From positions 582,075 to 646,074 of the forward strand of contig NZ_JAOEFX010000002.1 of the NCBI RefSeq assembly GCF_025421775.1: a DNA stretch of 64,000 nucleotides, written 5' to 3'. Both the position numbers and the translations under genes were made by a program. How positions within the stretch are numbered: the first letter of the stretch is position 1; every line of letters starts with the position of its first letter. A model generated the notes under the pieces. The model worked only from the letters and a program-made list of their open reading frames with translations, ran no database searches and was not told the origin of the DNA. Positions 60,784 to 64,000 of this stretch are shown in pieces. Source of the DNA: Paenarthrobacter aurescens. GTDB taxonomy: Bacteria; Actinomycetota; Actinomycetes; Actinomycetales; Micrococcaceae.

Positions 60784-62196
60784 CTAGATGTGTCCGATCG
60801 TGTTGCGCTTCTGGGCGGGGCGGATGTAGCAGACCCAGCAGACGGCGAGCATCAGGACATAGGCGCCCACGAATCCGTAGAAGGCCGGGGTGTAGGAGCC
60901 GCTGGCCGAGTTGGAAGCGTTGAGCACCTGGGGGATGACGAAGCCACCGTAGGCGCCGATCGCGGAGATGAGGCCCAGCGAGGAAGAAGCGAGCCGCGCC
61001 GTGGTGGCACTCGGTGCGCCCGAGCGTGCTGCCCGGCTGGACGTTGCGAAGATGACCGGGATCATGCGGTACGTTGCGCCGTTACCGAACCCGCTGGCCA
61101 GGAAAAGCAGCAGGAACAGGGTGAGGAAGAGCCAGAAGTTCTTTAGGGGCAGCGTCCAAATCATGGTGAGGGTGATGACAGCCATCGAAGCGAACGAGGC
61201 AATGGTCATCCGCGCGCCACCCATGCGGTCGGCCATGCGGCCACCGTAGGGACGCGCGAGCGAGCCAACCAGCGGGCCGAGGAAGGCCAGGGAGAGGGCC
61301 ACGGCGCCGACATGGATGGAGGAGAAGTCCGGGAAGTAGTCCTTGATCAGCTTGGGGAAGACGCCTGCGAAGCCGATGAACGAACCGAACGTACCGATGT
61401 ACAGGAACGCCATGACCCACAGGTGCGGTTCCTTGAGGGCGGCCAGGGAGCCGGCCACATCACCCTTGGCGCTGGTGAGGTTGTTCATGTACTTGTAGGC
61501 GCCGAAGGCGGCGATGATGATCAGCGGAATCCAGATGATGCCCGCCATGGGCAGGTTGACCGTTCCGGCTGCCAGGAGGGTGATGGCGATGGGGACAACA
61601 AGCTGTGCGACGGCGGCACCCAGGTTTCCGCCGGCTGCGTTCAGGCCCAGCGCCCAACCCTTTTCGCGGGCGGGGTAGAAGAAGGTGATGTTGGCCATCG
61701 AGCTGGCGAAGTTGCCGCCACCGAAACCGGCGAGTGCGGCCATCAGGAGCATGACGCCAAAGGGCGTTTCCGGGTTCGAGACACAGATGGCCAGGCCCGT
61801 GGTGGGAATCAGGAGGAGGAGGGCCGAGACGATGGTCCAGTTCCGGCCGCCGAATTTCGGCACCATGAACGTGTAGGGAATGCGGAGCGTGGCGCCTACC
61901 AGGCTGGGGATGGAGATGAGCCAGAAGATCTGGTTGGTATCAAAGGTGAATCCGGCTGCGGGGAGCTGGACCACCACGATGGACCACAGCTGCCAGACGA
62001 CGAAACCGAGGAATTCGGCGAAGATCGACCAGTAGAGATTTCGCTTGGCGATGGACCGGCCTTCGGCTTCCCACTGGCCCTTGTCTTCGGCATCCCAGTT
62101 GGCAATCCAGCGGCCGGGGCGGTGCTCAAGGGCGGGGGCTGCGGTGGCAGTGGACTGGACGGGTGCCAGTTCTTCTGCGGAGCGGTCAACAGTCAC
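60784..62196 (-). CDS. narK: NarK-family nitrate/nitrite transporter
   Basis: A 470-residue MFS transporter with 12 hydrophobic segments. Nitrate-signature-like stretches are seen: GFGGGNFASSMANITFFYPAREKG (second-to-fifth helix region), and GNLGAAVAQLVVPIAITLLAAG. The N-terminal cytoplasmic tail (about 45 residues) is polar. It imports nitrate, exports nitrite, or both. The stop TAG directly abuts the nasA ATG. A short, degenerate set of 11-bp-phased half-sites lies upstream (62270-62307), weaker than at nirB. The ATG 62196 has a GGAGC-type ribosome site. Confidence 0.9.
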   Translation of the reverse strand: MTVDRSAEELAPVQSTATAAPALEHRPGRWIANWDAEDKGQWEAEGRSIAKRNLYWSIFAEFLGFVVWQLWSIVVVQLPAAGFTFDTNQIFWLISIPSLVGATLRIPYTFMVPKFGGRNWTIVSALLLLIPTTGLAICVSNPETPFGVMLLMAALAGFGGGNFASSMANITFFYPAREKGWALGLNAAGGNLGAAVAQLVVPIAITLLAAGTVNLPMAGIIWIPLIIIAAFGAYKYMNNLTSAKGDVAGSLAALKEPHLWVMAFLYIGTFGSFIGFAGVFPKLIKDYFPDFSSIHVGAVALSLAFLGPLVGSLARPYGGRMADRMGGARMTIASFASMAVITLTMIWTLPLKNFWLFLTLFLLLFLASGFGNGATYRMIPVIFATSSRAARSGAPSATTARLASSSLGLISAIGAYGGFVIPQVLNASNSASGSYTPAFYGFVGAYVLMLAVCWVCYIRPAQKRNTIGHI

Positions 62197-62491
62197 GGAG
62201 TGGCTCCTTGGTGGGGGGACGTTGTCATTCCAAGGTAGGTTTCACGCATTTCGTGGACGGACGCCGTTTGTAAACGCCCTGTGACATTTCCCTATCGGAG
62301 CTATCACCGGCGCGTGAGGCCGTGGTGAGGTAATGTGGCCCGGACCACAACGTGGGATTTTTCCGAACGTCCGCATATTGGACTTAGTTGTCCATTCAAT
62401 GGACAGCGGGAACTATTATTGAACTCTCGAATATTCCTTCGCCGGACAGGCTCCTGGGGCATCTGCCGGTGTGAACGAAAGCTGCAAATAC
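62197..62491. promoter_or_regulatory. Divergent intergenic region between narK and the MHS transporter
   Basis: These 295 bp hold the promoters of both genes. Toward narK there is a possible degenerate GlnR-like array: on the minus strand GTGAT (62303-62307), GATAG (62292-62296), GTCAC (62281-62285) and TTTAC (62270-62274), each 11 bp apart. AT-rich stretches near 62375-62440 (CATATTGGACTTAG, GAACTATTATTGAAC) probably include the MHS-gene promoter. No hairpin or RNA gene was recognised. Confidence 0.45.
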
Positions 62492-63901
62492 ATGTCTTCC
62501 ACTGCACCATCCAAGGAAGGTGAGTCCACTAAGCCAGTGAACTCACGGGGCAAGGTGATCTTCGCGAGCCTGATCGGCACGACGATCGAGTTCTACGACT
62601 TCTACGCCTATGCCACCGCGTCGGTACTCGTCTTCCCGAAGCTCTTCTTCCCCGATGCCACCGACATCAACGCGCTGCTCAGTGCGTTCGCCATCTTCGG
62701 TGTCGCCTTCTTCGCCCGTCCCATCGGTGCCGTGGTCTTCGGCCACTTCGGTGACAAGATCGGCCGCAAGGGAACCCTGGTTGCTTCGCTGCTGACCATG
62801 GGTATCGCAACGTTCCTCATCGGCCTCCTGCCCACGGCCTCCATGCCGGGGTGGGCCATCCTGGCGCCGATCATGCTGGTCATCCTGCGCTTCTTCCAAG
62901 GCCTGGCCCTGGGTGGAGAATGGTCCGGCGCCGCATTGCTGGCAACAGAGAACGCCCCTGAGGGCAAGCGCGCCATCTACGGAACGTTCCCGCAGCTTGG
63001 TGCCCCCATCGGCTTTATCATCGCCAACGTCATCTTCATCTGGATGAACGTGGCCCTGAGCGCCGAAGAGTTCCTTGCATGGGGCTGGCGCGTGCCGTTC
63101 ATCCTCAGCGCAGTCCTGGTCATCGTGGGCCTCTATGTTCGCTTGAAGCTGGTGGAGAGCGCGTCCTTCACCAAGGTGATCGAGCAGGAAAAGGTGCAGA
63201 AGCTGCCCCTCGCGGCCACCCTCAAGAGCCACTGGCGCCCCGTTGTTGCCGGTACCTTCATCATGTTCGCCACCTACGTGCTCTTCTACATCATGACCAC
63301 GTTCACCCTGTCCTACGGCACCAAGCCCACCCTGGCCGGTGCGCAGGCAGCGGCTGAAAAAGCCGGCAAGCCCATGACGGCCGACCAGATCGCAGCGTTC
63401 GTCCCTGGTCTGGGAATCACCCGGTCCGACTTCCTCTGGATGCTGATCATCGGCGTCGTCTTCTTCGGCATCTTCACGGTGGTCTCCGGACCGCTGGCTG
63501 AGAAGTGGGGTCGCCGCAAGTTCCTGCTGGGCGTCACCGTCGGCATCTTCGTCTTCGGTGCGCTCTGGTTCACCATGTTTGGTCCGGGCCAGGCAGCGGC
63601 CATGGTTGGCCTCATCGTGGGCTTCACCCTCATGGGCCTCACGTTCGGACCCATGGCGGCGATCCTCCCGGAGCTGTTCCCGGCCAATGTCCGCTACACC
63701 GGTTCGGCCGTGGCGTACAACCTGTCCTCCATGATCGGTGCAGCTCCTGCCTCATTCGTGGCCATCGCGCTCTGGTCTGCAGCGAACGGCAGCACGTGGC
63801 TGGTGGGCGTCTACATGGCCGCCGCCGCAGTGGTGACCTTCATCGCGCTCTGGCTGACGCGCGAGACCAAGGACATGGACTACGAAAACAACGTGTCCTA
63901 A
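62492..63901 (+). CDS. MHS-family MFS transporter (ShiA/ProP-like)
   Basis: A 469-residue metabolite:H+ symporter with 12 transmembrane helices. The family motifs are TTIEFYDFYAYATAS in helix 1, the loop GHFGDKIGRKGTLVASLLTMG (about 80-100), GLALGGEWSGAALLATENAPEGKR and, in the second half, GPLAEKWGRRKFLLG. The MHS family moves shikimate, proline/betaine, dicarboxylates or aromatic acids; the specific substrate cannot be read. An insertion with TLAGAQAAAEKAGKPMTADQ lies between helices 7 and 8. ATG 62492 is chosen; a GTG at 62471 would add 7 residues. It is followed by a strong terminator. Confidence 0.9.
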   Translation: MSSTAPSKEGESTKPVNSRGKVIFASLIGTTIEFYDFYAYATASVLVFPKLFFPDATDINALLSAFAIFGVAFFARPIGAVVFGHFGDKIGRKGTLVASLLTMGIATFLIGLLPTASMPGWAILAPIMLVILRFFQGLALGGEWSGAALLATENAPEGKRAIYGTFPQLGAPIGFIIANVIFIWMNVALSAEEFLAWGWRVPFILSAVLVIVGLYVRLKLVESASFTKVIEQEKVQKLPLAATLKSHWRPVVAGTFIMFATYVLFYIMTTFTLSYGTKPTLAGAQAAAEKAGKPMTADQIAAFVPGLGITRSDFLWMLIIGVVFFGIFTVVSGPLAEKWGRRKFLLGVTVGIFVFGALWFTMFGPGQAAAMVGLIVGFTLMGLTFGPMAAILPELFPANVRYTGSAVAYNLSSMIGAAPASFVAIALWSAANGSTWLVGVYMAAAAVVTFIALWLTRETKDMDYENNVS

Positions 63902-63917
63902 GCAGCCCAATAACGAC

Positions 63918-63952
63918 GGCGGGGGCCCCCCCAACGGTCGGGGGCCCCCGCC
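63918..63952 (+). terminator. GC-rich intrinsic terminator
   Basis: Arms 63918-63930 and 63940-63952 are perfect 13-bp complements (GGCGGGGGCCCCC / GGGGGCCCCCGCC) around a 9-nt loop. The stem starts 17 bp past the stop of the MHS transporter. The T-run after it is weak. Confidence 0.85.
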
Positions 63953-64000
63953 CGCTTGGGTGTGATTTGAAGATAGACAGGAGGGTTCGGGGGGAGACGC

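Noticed and set aside
58594..61146. 850-residue plus-strand frame
   Set aside because: It lies opposite nasA and narK, which have complete cofactor motifs and helices.
1..64000. CRISPR arrays, tRNA or rRNA genes, insertion sequences, prophage
   Set aside because: I saw no regularly spaced repeats, cloverleaf, transposase motif or phage structural gene. The DUF222-HNH gene is a multicopy family but not evidence of an element here.

Overview
The window is a high-GC actinobacterial chromosome segment. Gene content and order point to Micrococcaceae of the Arthrobacter/Paenarthrobacter type: SufS-SufU, an SCO4848-type small membrane protein, a DUF2505 protein, DUF222-HNH nuclease, NnaR-type HemD-winged-helix regulator and a Mycobacterium-like lpdA/deoD/pmmB neighbourhood. 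Genus is inference; no rRNA, tRNA, CRISPR array, insertion sequence or prophage was recognised. Starts were moved from the longest open frame to codons with a Shine-Dalgarno match or a 4-nt overlap with the upstream stop.

Layout. 0-6.3 kb: three LuxR/STAND-type ATPase regulators in tandem (the first cut by the window edge, the third lacking the helix-turn-helix), with a 471-bp structured gap. 6.4-16.7 kb: housekeeping genes (sufS, sufU, nhaA, small membrane protein, DUF2505, SDR-DUF2867, mfd, YdjM-like). 16.9-25.3 kb: a surface-polysaccharide locus with GT2, GT4, a 1023-aa flippase/GT-C fusion, a second GT4 and a PIG-L deacetylase, facing an exported beta-helix protein. 25.4-29 kb: small membrane protein, deoC, DUF222-HNH and a lone NirB-like flavoprotein. 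29.1-38.2 kb: a seven-gene operon on the minus strand (GMC oxidoreductase, membrane metallophosphoesterase, alpha/beta hydrolase, acetoacetate-decarboxylase-like protein, two small membrane proteins, patatin), in which five of the six junctions are 4-nt overlaps. 38.3-42.5 kb: small enzymes and an SOS mutagenesis locus with umuD, a small unknown gene, umuC and two LexA boxes. 42.6-48 kb and 57-62.2 kb: nitrite and nitrate assimilation (nnaR, cobA, nirB divergent from nirD; narK-nasA-reductase), with 11-bp-phased GlnR-like repeats. 48-57 kb: phosphosugar mutase, GH32 and GH68 fructan enzymes, purine nucleoside phosphorylase, LpdA-type quinone reductase and an MBL hydrolase. 62.5-63.9 kb: an MHS-family transporter.

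How genes work together. NarK imports nitrate/nitrite, NasA with its flavin/[2Fe-2S] partner reduces nitrate, NirBD reduces nitrite, CobA feeds siroheme synthesis and NnaR probably co-regulates with GlnR. The GH68 enzyme makes or processes fructan from sucrose and the GH32 lipoprotein cleaves it; this pair sits between the deoD and pmmB homologues. The strongest candidate for an undescribed system is the GMC-to-patatin operon: its first and last enzymes appear to carry related C-terminal domains and its middle hydrolase has a cysteine where the nucleophilic serine is expected, which suggests a membrane-associated lipid or sterol oxidation/hydrolysis pathway. A second lead is a composite motif (CAAGTAGTG-N13/14-CTGNGTAC) shared by the gap before the HTH-less LuxR paralogue and the promoter region of the polysaccharide locus.
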